Shown here in pieces: positions 23,677 through 35,873 of a DNA stretch of 64,000 bases (position 1 is its first letter; each line of letters starts with the position of its first letter). Made by a program: the position numbers and the translations under genes. The notes beneath the pieces are model-generated. The model was not told the origin of the DNA and ran no database searches. It saw only the letters and a program-made list of their open reading frames with translations. This stretch comes from Cymbidium sinense (lineage: Eukaryota; Streptophyta; Magnoliopsida; Asparagales; Orchidaceae), in NCBI GenBank assembly GCA_021442155.1, contig CM038222.1, forward strand, positions 56,802,266 to 56,866,265, in the 5' to 3' direction.

Positions 23677-26600
23677 TAATCGTCGCGATAAAGTTCACAT
23701 TAAAGTCAAAAAATCAGTTTAAAAATAAATTTAATCTTAACCTAAAGCCTAAATCCCTAACTCCCACTCTAATAAACCCACTCTTTTTGCACCCTGTTCA
23801 TGTATCATGCTTTTCCCTTTCAAACGATTGAACTCCTCCCTTCTCCAAATCAACAAGCCGCATCTCCTCTCCTTTGTTAACGATCCTCCACGAATATTCC
23901 TCAACTGTTCCTCTCTCCTTCTCCAAATAAGCTCTCCTCCTCCTCCTCACTGATTCCATTGCTAATCCAAATCAAGATCCTCAAAATCATAGATTCTTTC
24001 ATCAAAAATCATTTCCCCCTTCTTTCCCTTCTCGTTTTCTTTTCCAAACAGAAGAACTCCTCTCGATCTTCTTTCTCCAATCCAAAATCGTTTTTTTTCA
24101 TTTTTCCCTCATTTTATAACCAAACCAAAACTCTTCCTCCTTCTCCCTTTCACTCATCCCTCATTTCACAAAAAATTAAAATTTTGCCTCTTTCCTTATA
24201 AACCAATCCACTCAGCAGTCAGACGGGAAGAGTACCATCATGAGGCTTCTTCTTTTCATTCAGATTACTCCTCATTACATCTTCAAAGCCATTTCATCGA
24301 AACCGAGGAAGAACACCGTAATGAGGTGGGTTCTTCTTCAGGTTTCCGGCGTCGCCTCCCATTTCCGTCCTCTTGCCGACCCTTCTCTTCATCGTAACCA
24401 GAGAGAAACACCATCATGAGGCGGGTTCTTCACTTGGTTTTTAGCATTCCTAACCGGTTCCCTTGTCGATCATTGCAATGTGCAAAAAAAATGAGTCGGG
24501 ATATGTGGGATGTAAGAATGTGGATATATATACATGCTTGTGTTTCTTTGCAGTTCAAGGCCTCGCGAGGTAAGACGAGATGAAAAATTACTTGTTGTAA
24601 GACACCTTCTATGCCATGAGGGCACCGGTCCAACATCCATTAGATGCACTCCCCAGACGAATACATCAAATTTTTTCTAATTTCTAGACTTAGAAAAAAA
24701 TGGGGAGATGAATATATATTGCATTGTATATCCTTTTTCAGGTTTGAAAGTCTTACTATGCTCATGAGGGCACAACAAGATAAAAAATTGGCTACGATGT
24801 CACAAGACACCACTCCACGCTTCATGAAAAGAGAAAGTCAAAACTCGATGCAGCCTCTACATGGGGATGATCCGAGGCCAAAATTTAGACTAAAATTGAA
24901 GACTTAAACAAATTCAAATGAAAATTATCTAAACTTAGGTCAAACAAAAGGATATATGATAAATATAAAGATAAATGTTAAATCAAAGAGAAATAGGAGG
25001 AGAGCATTTAAAGAAAATTTTGAAAAGAATAGAATACTCATTTAAAATACAAGTAAAATTTGGGGAGGCTAATGTTAAACTCACAAACTCTAATTGTGAT
25101 TCTTTATTGCTTAAATTGAAGCAGTAATGAGTGAGTTCTATTTTCTTGTAAATTTCTCAAAATTAAACAAGCCTTAATTAGAATTTGGGGAGACTAATAC
25201 TAAACTCATAACAAACTTGCAATAAACTTAAAGTCTATAAAATTTGATATGGAGTTAAGGATGAATCCAAATTGGGCTTAATAACTCTTATATCAATATA
25301 GAGATGATTACAATGCTAGTGAATAAGTATGAGTAAGGCTAAAGCAATAAACACTGAAATTGGTATAACTTATTAAAAGTGACTTAAATTGAACATAATC
25401 AAGCTCGGAGAGTTGCAAAAACTCAATAAGTAAACTGAGTGCAAGTAATATTTTAAAGTACAATCTAAATCAAAATGCTTTTTATGCCACCGAATCTGCA
25501 ATTCTTTATACAAGCAGACAGAAGACGACACTAAACTAAATGCTGCATAAATGAAAGAGCTTTCCTTCAATACAACAATTAAGGAATTTCATTCTAAATT
25601 ATGATTTTTAAAGTCAACGAAATCACTAATTAGGTGAAATTATCTAAGCTATAAATATCTGTGCCGCACATAGATTTCAAGCTAATTCTAATGTCAAAAG
25701 TCGGGTTAAGTTGGAATCAAATAAAATCTGAAATTAATCTTATTAAGAAATAAACACTACATAAAGTCTTAAATACACCACGATACTACGTCAATATTTA
25801 AATTCAAGTGTCAGGATGTTGTACGTTGTTTCTCGGTTTAGTTTAGACCGGTTAACAAAACCTAAAAAACTTATAAGAGTTTCAAATCGAAATATCCGAA
25901 AACCGATTCTCCAAGTGATAGTTCTAATCCTCTCAGCCTAAACAGAGTTGACGTGATCTAAAACTATTAAACATATTCAAATTAATCAATTTTTTAAATC
26001 AAATTAAGTAGTAATTTGAAACCACTTAAATGAAACTCTATCATTAAAAACTTAAATTGAACTCAATCCGATCCATCCACCTTTCGCAATAGTTTGTCGG
26101 ATGTAACAAATTAAGAAAATTCTAGCTCATAAAGGAGCCAATGTCAAATCAAGTGTTCAACTATGTTCACTCTCAATCAATCTCTCTTGAAGGATGTGAC
26201 CCTTGTTCTCTCCGCGGCCAAGGCTCCAAAATAAAGCAATTACCACCGAGTCCTCGATTGGGTGGTTTGGCCAAAGCGCTCCATTATATTACACGCATCA
26301 GAGCTGTATTCTAATGGCTCGCCTCTTGAGTTGTGAATCATAGGGTATACTTGATAAGGCAAACAACCCTCTGTCAACTAAGATAGACTTAAGACTGTCT
26401 CCTTAGACGAATACCACCCCAGGTCTACAAGGATTTCTTGGACGATGTAACACATGTGTTACTGATAAGGATCCTTTGGTCAAGTTAGGTCAACTACCTC
26501 CTCTAAATAAGTAGACTAGAGACCACGACGGCCCGGGATGACGGAACCATGGGATCTAGATCGCACATCATTCCCCAACCAGCTTTAAGTGAAATGATGA

Positions 26601-26876
26601 ATTTCATAATCTAAATTCTAAACCAGATATGTTGTTTATTGTTTACCCAACGACAAATGCCTTAATCAAAACTTCTCTCACTTATTGAGAGGGGTAATTA
26701 ACTATGTGGGCATAGGAACCGAACTAGATCTAAAGACCTCACCAAATGAGGACTAAATTGCTCGGTAGTGTCTTATTTACTATTCCATCTGCCTTCTGAA
26801 AATTACGCCAACACTTAAACCACTCTCTTCAATTCATATTTATTGAGAGGTCGATGGCAAATTTTCGGAGCCCACA
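22856..26876 (+). mobile_element. 3' LTR of unit A, 5'-truncated
   Basis: It starts inside the tandem array (CGAGAATCGGGGCTCAAAATGC at 22861), so the TG terminus and first array part are missing. Then come the array (to 23630), a (TA)n at about 23633-23672, a CT-rich segment (23760-24480), a short (TA)n near 24523, and the AT-rich 3' half, ending GAGCCCACA at 26876. The C-rich block of the first LTR is reduced. Many small deletions relative to other copies occur at 26180-26330. The matching LTR in unit B is 52440-55818. Confidence 0.85.
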
Positions 26877-27122
26877 GTACGTTAATTCAAGTAAACAGAA
26901 AAGCAATAGAAATTAAGAGCAATCACTCTGAATCTCTAAATCCAAAATATTAAGTTCAAAGATGTCGCCTTTAACGAAATCCCAAGTCGGTATAAAGGCA
27001 TGTAAGTCAATAGTGCGTCATCATATGTGCGAGCAAGCATTCATCAATGTTGTTGGCAATGATGTAATCGTCGGTAGTTATGATCAGATAGTAGTCGATA
27101 ATCCAATGATGGCGATTAGAGG
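26877..27122. other. Flank between LTR and foldback element
   Basis: Non-coding. It aligns closely with 55819-56000 in unit B (TTAATTCAAGTAAACAGAAAAGC and so on), up to about 27055, where unit B jumps to the equivalent of 28571. No gene is supported. Confidence 0.7.
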
Positions 27123-27899
27123 CAAAATTTTTAAAATAGGCTTAATCCTAAACTTAATTATCAATTTAGGCACAAAAAATTTTTTCTAGCAAACTAGGCA
27201 TAGTCGTCCGTTGAACGAACGACTTTCGCTGATGTGGTGCCACGTCAGGGCAAGTCGTCCATTCAACGGATGACTGGCTTTTTTAAAAAAAAAAAATTTT
27301 TAATTTTTTTTTAAAAAATTGGGCAGCTTTCGTATTTTGCACTTATCAAAGTCATATGATGTCGGAATCGAGCAAACTTAGTATTGTTGGAATTGTAATA
27401 AAATTTTCTACAACTTTCATGTTGGTAGAAATTTATGATTGTGGTCCGACGCAGCATAGCTTTAATGAGTGCAAAAACTGGCATGTCGAATCGGAGCATG
27501 TCATATTTTGTGAATATCGAGTCATACGGTCATCAATTCAAATTAGTATCGTGAAATCGTGAACAAAATTTTTTTTTTTTCATGTTGGTTGAAATTTATG
27601 ATTGTCACCCGATGCACAGCAGTTCTCTTATTATAAGTGTTTTTTTATTATTTTTTTCTATTAATTATAGCACAATTATTCTAATTTTTTATATATTAAT
27701 TGTTAATATAATTATCTGAGCTTTCTTTCTTCACTGTAAATGCTAATTATGGCATGATTAGTCAAAAAATATATTTTAATCTTTTTAAGAATGATGTTAT
27801 AATAACGTAAATGATTAATTTTTAAAGATTAATAAGATAAAGATGTTATGTATAAAGATTCATTGAAGTAAGAGAGACTAAAATATTTTTTATTTCTTG

Positions 27900-27985
<86 letters not shown>

Positions 27986-28424
27986 ATGAGAATATTATGA
28001 GATGAAGTATGACTCCGATACACACAAAATACGATACCAATCGGGTGACAATCGTAAATTTCAACCAACATGATCACTAGATTCTCACATGATGACTGAC
28101 ACACAAAATAATACACGCTTGAAATTACTACGCTACGCTTTTGAAAGATTCACAAAATTGCTGCTTATCGGGCCACAATCTTAAATTTTGACCAACATAA
28201 AAGTTGTAGAAAATTTTGTTATGATTTCAACGATACTAATTTCGCTCTATTCTGACATCATATGACTCCGATAAGTGCAAAATAATGTGCCTAGTTTTTT
28301 AAAAAAATTAAAAAATTAAATAAAAGCCGTCCGTCAATTGACGACGCGCCGACGGCACGGCATATCCGCTCAACTGAATTATGCGATAATTAAGTTTATG
28401 ATTAAGCCTATTTTAAAAATTTTG
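27123..28424. mobile_element. 1.3-kb foldback (long-TIR MITE-like) element
   Basis: The left end CAAAATTTTTAAAATAGGCT and the reverse complement of the right end are identical over that stretch and remain similar for at least 40 bp (TTAATC.TAAACTTAATTATC). Inverted similarity continues inward: 27310-27470 pairs with about 28150-28300, and 27580-27630 with 28010-28080, leaving a (TA)n core. Near the ends are CGATTAGAG (27113-27121) and CGGTTAGAT (28429-28437), a possible degraded 9-bp target duplication as in Mutator-like elements. No transposase is present. It is absent from unit B together with its surroundings. Confidence 0.7.
27906..27983. repeat. (TA)n microsatellite at the centre of the foldback element
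   Basis: A 78-bp TA run between the two inverted arms. Confidence 0.95.
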
Positions 28425-28680
28425 TCGACGGTTAGATGATGGTGGTGTTAGTGGCCAAAAATGGTGTCATGGTGGCGATGTGATGACGATGGTCGAGTAG
28501 TGGCCGGACGACAATAGTCTGGAGGTGATGGCCCTACGTCGGTCAAGTGACGGTGATTGGACAGTGGTCTAGTGGTGATGTCTAGCGACGTCAGTTGGGC
28601 AGTGACAGCCTGACAACAATCTGGTGACGTCGATCGGCAACGGTCCAGTGACAATGGCAGTTTGGTGGCTCAAATTTGTT
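28425..28680. repeat. GT/GA-rich low-complexity stretch (GGTGATGG, GACGTCGG-like motifs)
   Basis: Short imperfect repeats of GTGGTGATG, AGTGGCCGG and GACGTCGGTCGG. The second half (from 28571) is shared with 55999-56100 in unit B. A 68-codon minus-strand frame here is composed of these repeats and is not supported as a gene. Confidence 0.6.
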
Positions 28681-29591
28681 TTTTAAACATTTTTTTTCAA
28701 GGAATGGAAAAGAATTAATATGAGTAATAAAATCACCCGATTTTGTTTTATGACTTGTGATTGTCTTTCTTTTTTAAAAAGCATTTGAGTGAATTTAATT
28801 GTAAATTCACATACATAGTGTATATGTAAGGATTTATATCTAAGAGTTTATGATTGAAAATTAAAAAGCTCTCCATTATTAGACTAAGTTGTCTTGCACA
28901 ATATAGTGCCCAATATAAGTTGGTGCATTAAATATTAAGGTGGTTTCTACCTGTTTTTTGAGATTTTACATGCTATTGCTAAGTAAGCTTATGTTGATGA
29001 TTTCAAATCAGTCAGAATGGATTCAAAATCTGCAAATAATTTTTTTTTTTAAATTTTGATTGATTGAGAATTTTCAAGCTGAAAGTCTGAAATTGAGTTC
29101 TATTTAAAACTTATAGATTTTGAATGGTATTTCACAAAACTCATAATAATTGTAAATAATCCATTAAAATTTTATCATCAATACCTCATTAAATTATTGG
29201 AATATTTATTTGATTTTAATTGGATGAGTGGTTTCATATCTTAAATAAGTTTCTATAATTTTTTATGATAAAATAATTATAATTATAATTGAGGCCTTAT
29301 TTGAGGCAGCAGTAGCAATGTGGTGCAGTTTGCACTGCACCATAGTACCTTAATGTTATCTAAGGTGTTATGTTCTGACTTTATTTTGAGAAATCTATTA
29401 TGAGAAAACTACGTTTTTCAACATAATTATTTGTGATGACAGTTAAAAAATTATAAATTGACTTTTGTAAAATAAAAAAAAATTATATACCCATTACAGT
29501 TTCTTCAATCAATTTTTTCTATAATATATCCATTATTATTATTATTATTATTATTATTTTATATAGCTGGAGTTATCCTAAATAGACCTGA
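28681..29591. other. AT-rich intergenic DNA
   Basis: No coding signal. It aligns almost throughout with 56100-57041 in unit B, differing by short indels. It contains (ATT)9 at about 29532-29558; the corresponding place in unit B is a T-run followed by (TTTA)n. Confidence 0.7.
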
Positions 29592-30585
29592 GTTTTGAAA
29601 CAGATAAATTTCTACTTTTCTTATGATGAGATTTTTAAATCAAATGAGAGTTTTAAAGATTTGATTTTGATAATAGAAATGAGAGTTATAATAGAAATTT
29701 GCTGCTGAAATTATATCAAAATATTCGGCTAATAATTTTGGTTCACAAATTAAATGAAGATATAAATATTTTAAAGCAGTCATTTATAAAATATTAATTT
29801 GTGCGCCAAAAAATATTAATAAAATAATTTTATATATTTTTAATTTGCTATTGAAATTATACCAAATTAATTTTAAATGAATGTATAAATATCTGTAAAG
29901 TGATATTCTTTAGACGCTGAATTGTGAATATGTTGCTGTGAATTATATCTAGAAGTATTAAATATAATGTTTATTTCTACCTGTTCATCTCTGCATGCCT
30001 TCTTTATTTTATTTTATTTTAAAATATTTGATTCATTTTTTATGACAAATTCACAAACTATGCATTCTCTAAATACTTTAATCTGTGAGGATTTTCCTCT
30101 ATTTATAGATTCAAATCAATTCCTAAACTTTACTTAGTCGTTTATATGAATTCTATCTGTACATAAAAGAGAATTTAAATAGGTAACTCTTTCAATTATG
30201 TTACAATTAGATGAATACAACAATAGCAGAATGATTGAGCTTTAAATAGAATATTCTAATAAGTTATGACATTTATCTTGAACTAAGTTGAAGATTATAA
30301 CTTATATCTTGATGACTATACCCGACTAAAATTTTTTGGCCCACAAATTAAATGAATATATAAATGTTCATTTAATATTATTTTAATGAGATTAAATTAA
30401 TGAACATATAAAATGCATAACAAATGTACATTTATATGTTCATTTAATTAGGCCAAAAAATATTAACCAAATAACTTGGTATAATTTTAATAACAAAGCT
30501 CGTATCAATATAACATTTCTATTATCGAAATCAAGGCTTTAAAACTCTGATTTGATTTCAAATTTTAACGGTTTCAAAAATCAGT
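29592..30585. mobile_element. AT-rich foldback (MITE-like) element
   Basis: The left part (GTTTTGAAACAGATAAATTT, then AATCAAATGAGAGTTTTAAAG and GATAATAGAAATG, to about 29790) is the inverted image of 30430-30585 (CATTTCTATTATCGAAATC ... CTTTAAAACTCTGATTTGATT ... CGGTTTCAAAAA). A second small palindrome (TTCATTTAAT arms) is at 30343-30460. No ORF. The unit B copy is 57042-57650 with the middle deleted. No convincing target duplication was found. Confidence 0.55.
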
Positions 30586-30622
30586 TATGATCGTAATTTA
30601 AATTAATTTTATAGTAAAAATT

Positions 30623-30999
30623 TAGGGTTACAAACGAACCGAATCGAACCGAGCGGAGGCTTGTTCGAGTTCAAACTCGTTTGTCATTATTGACCTCGAA
30701 CTCGGCTCAAGCTCGATTCGAGCTTTTAGGATGGTGTTCAAGCTCGAGCTCGTTTAAAAAAATCTTGTTTGAGCTCGGCTCAAACTTGTTCACGAGCTCG
30801 GTTCATATCGGGTTTATCAAGCCTCTTAACAAACAGCTCATTTAATTAAATAAACGAGCCTTAATCGAGCATGTTCGCGAGCAGCGTGTTGAAAAATATA
30901 AATGATACTGTTTATGAACAAATTTTAATCGAGCCTTAATCGAGCCGTTATCGAGCTCCTTAACAAACTTGTTAAACGCTCAGTTCATTTGTAGCCCTA
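30623..30999. mobile_element. hAT-type MITE with GCTCGTT subterminal repeats
   Basis: It starts TAGGGTTACAAACGAACCGA, and the reverse complement of its end is TAGGGCTACAAATGAACTGA, a terminal inverted repeat of about 20 bp with 4 mismatches. The interior is packed with GAGCTCGTTT / TTCGAGCTC motifs. Flanking bases (AAAAATT and ACAAAAATT here; ACAAATT in unit B) suggest a degraded 8-bp duplication. A longer copy is at 57688-58206. The ends resemble those of the hAT element at 34448-39139. Non-coding. Confidence 0.7.
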
Positions 31000-31331
31000 A
31001 CAAAAATTGTAAAAACTTATTCAAATATAAAAACAGTCATCTAATTAAAATTCATTCTATATGAAATAAATGTTTCTATAATTTAATGAAATCATATGCA
31101 ATAAGGTTATAATGAATTAAATTTATTTTAAAATGAGTACCATTATGCCACAACAAATAAACTAACAAGCTTACAAACATAAAAATAAAATCATATATAA
31201 ATGAAAAGAAAAAAAAATACATAAAGAAAATCATTAATTGAACCCCAAATCATCATTGCTACAAAAAACATTTCTTTTCATATAAAGTAAAACATAAGTA
31301 TTTACACTCCATTCATACTCTGCAGCTTCTT
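31000..31331. other. AT-rich 3' flank of the CASP-like pseudogene
   Basis: No gene seen. It matches 58207-58572, apart from a (TA)n and flanking bases of about 45 bp present only in unit B. It probably contains the 3' untranslated region of the minus-strand gene. Confidence 0.6.
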
Positions 31332-32018
31332 TTAATGCACAACAGTCCCTTGTCTTCTCCCCTCTTCTTTGGCAGAAACTGAAGGAGGTTCAAACTCTCT
31401 AAAAACCCTTAAAGCTGAGATCAGAGAAAGGCAAATGAAGCAAAGAAGAGCAAGAAAATGGAGAACCAGAGAGGCTTTTCCTTTGCTGCAGAACTTCATA
31501 AAGTAGCTGCAGACCTCACTCCATGAGACCTCTCTGTCTCCCTCATGAGCCAGATAGAGAAGCTCTGCTACTGCTGAGCTCGATGTCACCATTAGATAAG
31601 TTATAAGCTGAGAAATTGAGGTGTTAAATACTGAAAATTGTTTGCATGATAGATTTCCAATTGTGATTATAAGTCTAATAAAAAAACTGTCAGATAAGAT
31701 TTAAATCTGGTTAATTCCTGCTATGTTTTATAACCAAATAGCCTCTAAAGTTTACATATGAGTGAAAATTAGTTCCAGATCAAAAGATGAGGCTTTACCT
31801 TTGATACCAACAGTCGATGAGTAAGATTCAAACTAAAAAATTAGTAAACCAACTGTTATTTTTTTTCATTTAGAATTATTTTGCACTTGTTTTGCGAATC
31901 TTAACAAATTGTTTGGAAAAGATGAGGTACAGTGGGATGATTTAGAGGAACACCATTAAGGATTCGATAGAACCTGATCTAGAAGAAAGAAACCTCATGT
32001 AGTTTTGTTCTCTCGAAG
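31332..32018 (-). pseudogene. Broken CASP-like membrane protein gene (unit A copy)
   Basis: On the minus strand, exon 3 (31607-31332) encodes the same 86 residues after the Met at 31592 as the intact copy at 58573-58848, with acceptor CAG before CTTATAAC. A 366-bp intron follows, then only the last 45 bases of exon 2 (32018-31974). Within these the Trp codon TGG of the intact copy is TGA, a premature stop. Everything upstream (the rest of exon 2, exon 1, promoter) is replaced at 32019 by inverted retrotransposon sequence. It therefore lost its 5' half when the tandem duplication formed. The preserved exon 3 is probably due to recent origin and not to selection. Confidence 0.85.
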
Positions 32019-33691
32019 AATTTTATTGCTATTATAGCACATATATGACTAACCAAAGATGGAAAGAGAATCTTCAGAATGTGAAATTTGTAAAAAATTC
32101 ACCCCACTCTACGAAAGAGTGTTTTAAATGCCAGTGAAATTTTCAAAAGGCATTGGCTCCTTTGTGAAATTTGTGACCATTTATTGCTTGAGATGAATGA
32201 AAACATAAGATATGATATATGCTTTGTATTGTGAGAGTTTTCTTAATTTCATCCAAACAGATAAGGGATGGATAGATTGAGTTTTGATTTAAGCTTTTAG
32301 TGATTAGATTTCATTGGAGAAATTTTTAGATTGATACTCAATTTGAGTTAATTTGATTTGACAAATTAATTAATTGAATAAGAGGATCTTACTCTGACTG
32401 CTAACAAGAGGATTAGATCTATTCATCATAGAATTTTCCGAGATATTTCATGATTTTTTTATTATTTTTTTAGATATTTCACCGATTTGAAACTCTTATT
32501 ATAGGTTTTTTTTGTTAACCCGCACTCCCCAGGACTAAACAGAGAAGTACGGCAAAGATCCCTGACACTTGAATTTCCAAACATAGTTTGGGCCATGCAG
32601 TGTGTTTTGAGAATTTAGGTAGTTTTGTGTTTGAACTATGATATTGATTTGATTTTATTTTTAATTCCATTTTAGCGCAACCTTTTCGACATTAAATTTT
32701 CTTGAAATCTCTACGTATGACATGCATGTATTTATAGCTTAGATAATTTCATCTAATTAATGAAATTATTGATCTTGAAAATCATAATTAGGATGAAATT
32801 CATTAATTTTTTATTAAAGGAGGCCTATGATTTTGTAGATTTTTATTTAGTATCGCCTTCTGTCTGCTTGTCACAAAGGGTTGTGATCCTGGAGAAAAGA
32901 CATTTTGAAGCTATAGGTTCAAAAAATAATTTAATTTGCCATTTTAAGAAGAAGATTTACTCCTCAAAGTAATTCTCATTTTCCCCTCTTTTACTCAAAT
33001 TTGATTTCCTCCTCTTTTGTTCAAATTTGATTTTCTCATCTTTTGTTCAAATTTGATTTTCCCCCTCTTGTCTTCAAATTTGATTTTCCCCTCTTTATAC
33101 TTCTTACAATTTCTATTAATAAGGCTAAGGGGAGTTGCCTATTCCATTCCATTTACTTGAAAGGTTAGAGCTAGGGTATTTGAAAAGGAGCGATTAGGAA
33201 CTTTAGTGGGCTTTCAATCCTACTTCGATAAATTTTATAAGTTATTTCACCCTTCTTTTTATTTTATTTTTTGCTTTTATACCTACCGCATGTCATTCTA
33301 CTTTCCCCCTCTCTTTTTTTTTAGTTAAAAAGTTTGACACAATTGACCTCCTCATCATCCCGTGTAGATCGGTGTTTTGGCTCCACCCCTAGAGCATGAG
33401 TGGTGTTTTCCACTGATTTTCATCTCAGCCTCACTGAGCATTATGAGGCCTTGCACGAAAGAAGATAAACAATGAAATATATATTCATTCCCCCCAATTT
33501 TTATCTAAGTCTGAAAATTAGATAAAATTTTGTCAACATTTCATCTAGGGGGAGTGACATCTAACAAGTGGTGGCTTACTCGGTACGCCCTACTCAGCGT
33601 AGTGAGCGGTGTCTTGCAACACCATAACCTCTTTTTCATCCCGCCGCGCCCTACTGAACACAACGAGGTCTTCAAACCTGCAAACACACAA

Positions 33692-33693
<2 letters not shown>

Positions 33694-33781
<88 letters not shown>
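33694..33781. repeat. (TA)n microsatellite, 88 bp
   Basis: A TA run at the homologous LTR site (inverted). Ile-Tyr frames through it are artefacts. Confidence 0.95.
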
Positions 33782-33784
<3 letters not shown>

Positions 33785-33869
33785 CAAATACCACATGTTC
33801 GATTTTTTTCAAGACCGCAAGGCTTGCAAAAGAACCTGGTGGTGATTGGGAAGTAAGGGGTGCGACACC

Positions 33870-34180
33870 AAAAATTGAATGAAGAATTCACCTACTTACG
33901 ATGTTCTTCCCCGATTTGTGGCGCAGTCAGACCAGAACGACTAAAGAGAGGGAAGCAACATCGAAAATCAAAGGAAGAATTCGCCTACTGACGATATTCT
34001 TTCCCCGATGCGAAAACGATAAAGAAAGGTGGGGTTGACGAAAAAATCGAAGGAAGAATTTTCCTACTAATGATGTTCTTTCCCAATTTATGCGCGATGA
34101 AATGGACCGCTAAAGCGAGTCGACAAAAATCGGAAGAATTCGCCATCGACAATGTTCTTCCCGACGGCGGCAGAAATGGA
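33870..34180 (-). repeat. ~82-bp tandem repeats, 4 copies, in inverted LTR
   Basis: The motif GAAGAATTCNCCTACTNACG followed by ATGTTCTTCCC recurs at about 33880, 33966, 34049 and 34129. Each unit contains GGAAGAA and TTCTTCC as an inverted pair. Equivalent plus-strand units are at about 10690-10900, 45120-45300 and 53150-53340. Confidence 0.7.
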
Positions 34181-35300
34181 AGGATTTGCGAATGTGCGTA
34201 ATGAGTCAGAAAGTTAGTTGAAGCGGCCGGTTTGGAGTGCCTAATGGGCTTGAAGGGCTATAGAAAATGGGCGCGAGCTGGTGGAGGGCTGCACGGAGGT
34301 GGCCCGGGCGGCTGGTCGGAGGAGGGCGCGGATCGACGGTCATGGTCGTGCCGCCGAGTGGATTTGGATCTGCGGAGGCGGCCTGGTCGCAGCGCTGTCA
34401 CGGACTGGTGCATTGCGGCGCAGTCGCCAGTCTGAAGATGCAGGCCGTAGGGTGTAAACGAGGCCGGAGCCTTGGTACTTGCTTGTGTTTGGCTCGTTAA
34501 GAAATTTCTTTGTTCATTATCGGCTCGTGTTCGTAAAGGGCTCGTTAACAGTTGTTCGTGTTCAGCTCGTGAATTTGTTCGTGTTCGTTAAGAGCTCATG
34601 TTCGACTCGTTAAGGCTCGTTAAGGATTTTTTATTTATTTATTAATATTTTGCAAATATTAAATTTAATAAAAAAAATTTAATACAAAAATACAGCTTTA
34701 TAGTTATTTGTTTATAAATTGTGGAGTGTGAGGACAAACAATAAAAATAATCTTTTCAAAAATAAATTTTATTGCAAACAAAATTACATAAAGCAATATT
34801 ATAATTGAATATCAAAATATGATCTAATAACATATTTTATTATTTACAAAAATTACATTACTACAAATTTGATTTACTACATTTGAATATGATTGAGTAC
34901 ACAAAAATTAAAAAATTACAAATAAATAAACAAATGAGTACATTGATACAATCCAATCAAACACTTTTACAAAGAATTTGAAACTTTAACATCTTTCAAA
35001 CTCGAAATAATCTTGATAATCTTGGCTTGATTATTCACTCTCCAGAAGTCATCAACTTTGCCACATAAGATCTGCTCTTTGTCACTTTATACTTGAATAC
35101 TTTTTGCTGCACTATATAAATAAAACTAAACAAAATTTATGTTACATAATTATTGAATGATCTCAGTTTGAAATTTTATATCAGATAATCAATGATGTCG
35201 TCATAGCTTGATGGGTCATGACTCATGGCTGCTTAAATTCTTAAAAAATACATAAATCCAAAATACAATGAAACATCAATTAAAAAGTAGCTATTTTATC

Positions 35301-35750
35301 AAGGACCAAAATACAATGAAACAACAAATAAAATGAAAGATGCAGTCAAAAAATAATTGAAACAGATCCAACTAAACAAGATATATAAGCAACCATTTTA
35401 TCAGGCTAAGTTGCATCTCATATTAAAAAGATTTATCATCATAGCCCTTTAAACACCACAACTCTAAACAATTTAGCATAAAACCAAAAATATTATTGAT
35501 AAACTAAGGACCAAAATACAATGAAATAACAAATAAAATGAAAACCGTAGTCCAAAATTAATTGAAACAACTAACTAACAAGATATATAAGATTTTATCG
35601 TTTAAGTTGATGATTGCATCTCATATTAAAAAAGATTTAACATCACAGCCCTTTAAACACCTCAACTCTAAGAAATTCAACATAAAATCAAAAATATTAT
35701 TTATAAACTACAGACCAAAATATAATGAAATAGCAAATTAAATGAAAGCA
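35301..35750. repeat. 205-bp tandem repeat within hAT, with an inverted copy at 38388-38510
   Basis: The marker GACCAAAATACAATGAAA starts at about 35304, 35509 and 35713 (diverged), spacing about 205 bp. Each unit runs through TGCATCTCATATTAAAAA to ATTATTNATAAACTA. The reverse complement of one unit occurs at about 38388-38510 on the other side of the transposase, and 35790-35830 pairs with 38240-38270, so the transposase gene is enclosed by inner inverted repeats. Confidence 0.65.
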
Positions 35751-35873
35751 ATAACCTGCATGTAGCCAAATCCAATAATCTGAAGAATCTGGAGAGAAGA
35801 GAAGTGATTATTTCTCATAATATCTGCCAGTATTTTTTAGGCTGCTTGTATCATGGAGAATTTGATTTTTTTT

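Larger units (their letters stand above)
32019..34447 (-). mobile_element. Inverted LTR with interior stub, left part (unit B)
   Basis: 32025-32078 is the reverse complement of the first bases after the PBS of the element (matches 48135-48183). From about 32221 the inverted LTR is recognisable (rc of the GATGGATGG ... AGAAAACTC region). 32079-32220 is poorly assignable; the LTR terminus and PBS were deleted there. It continues through the inverted AT-rich part, a (TA)n, an 82-bp tandem array and the G-rich complement of the C-rich segment (34190-34447). The hAT element at 34448 then interrupts it. Confidence 0.75.

Noticed and set aside
28448..28654. Minus-strand Ser/Thr/Pro-rich ORF
   Set aside because: Composed of short GGTGATGG-like repeats; the frame is not maintained in the unit B copy.
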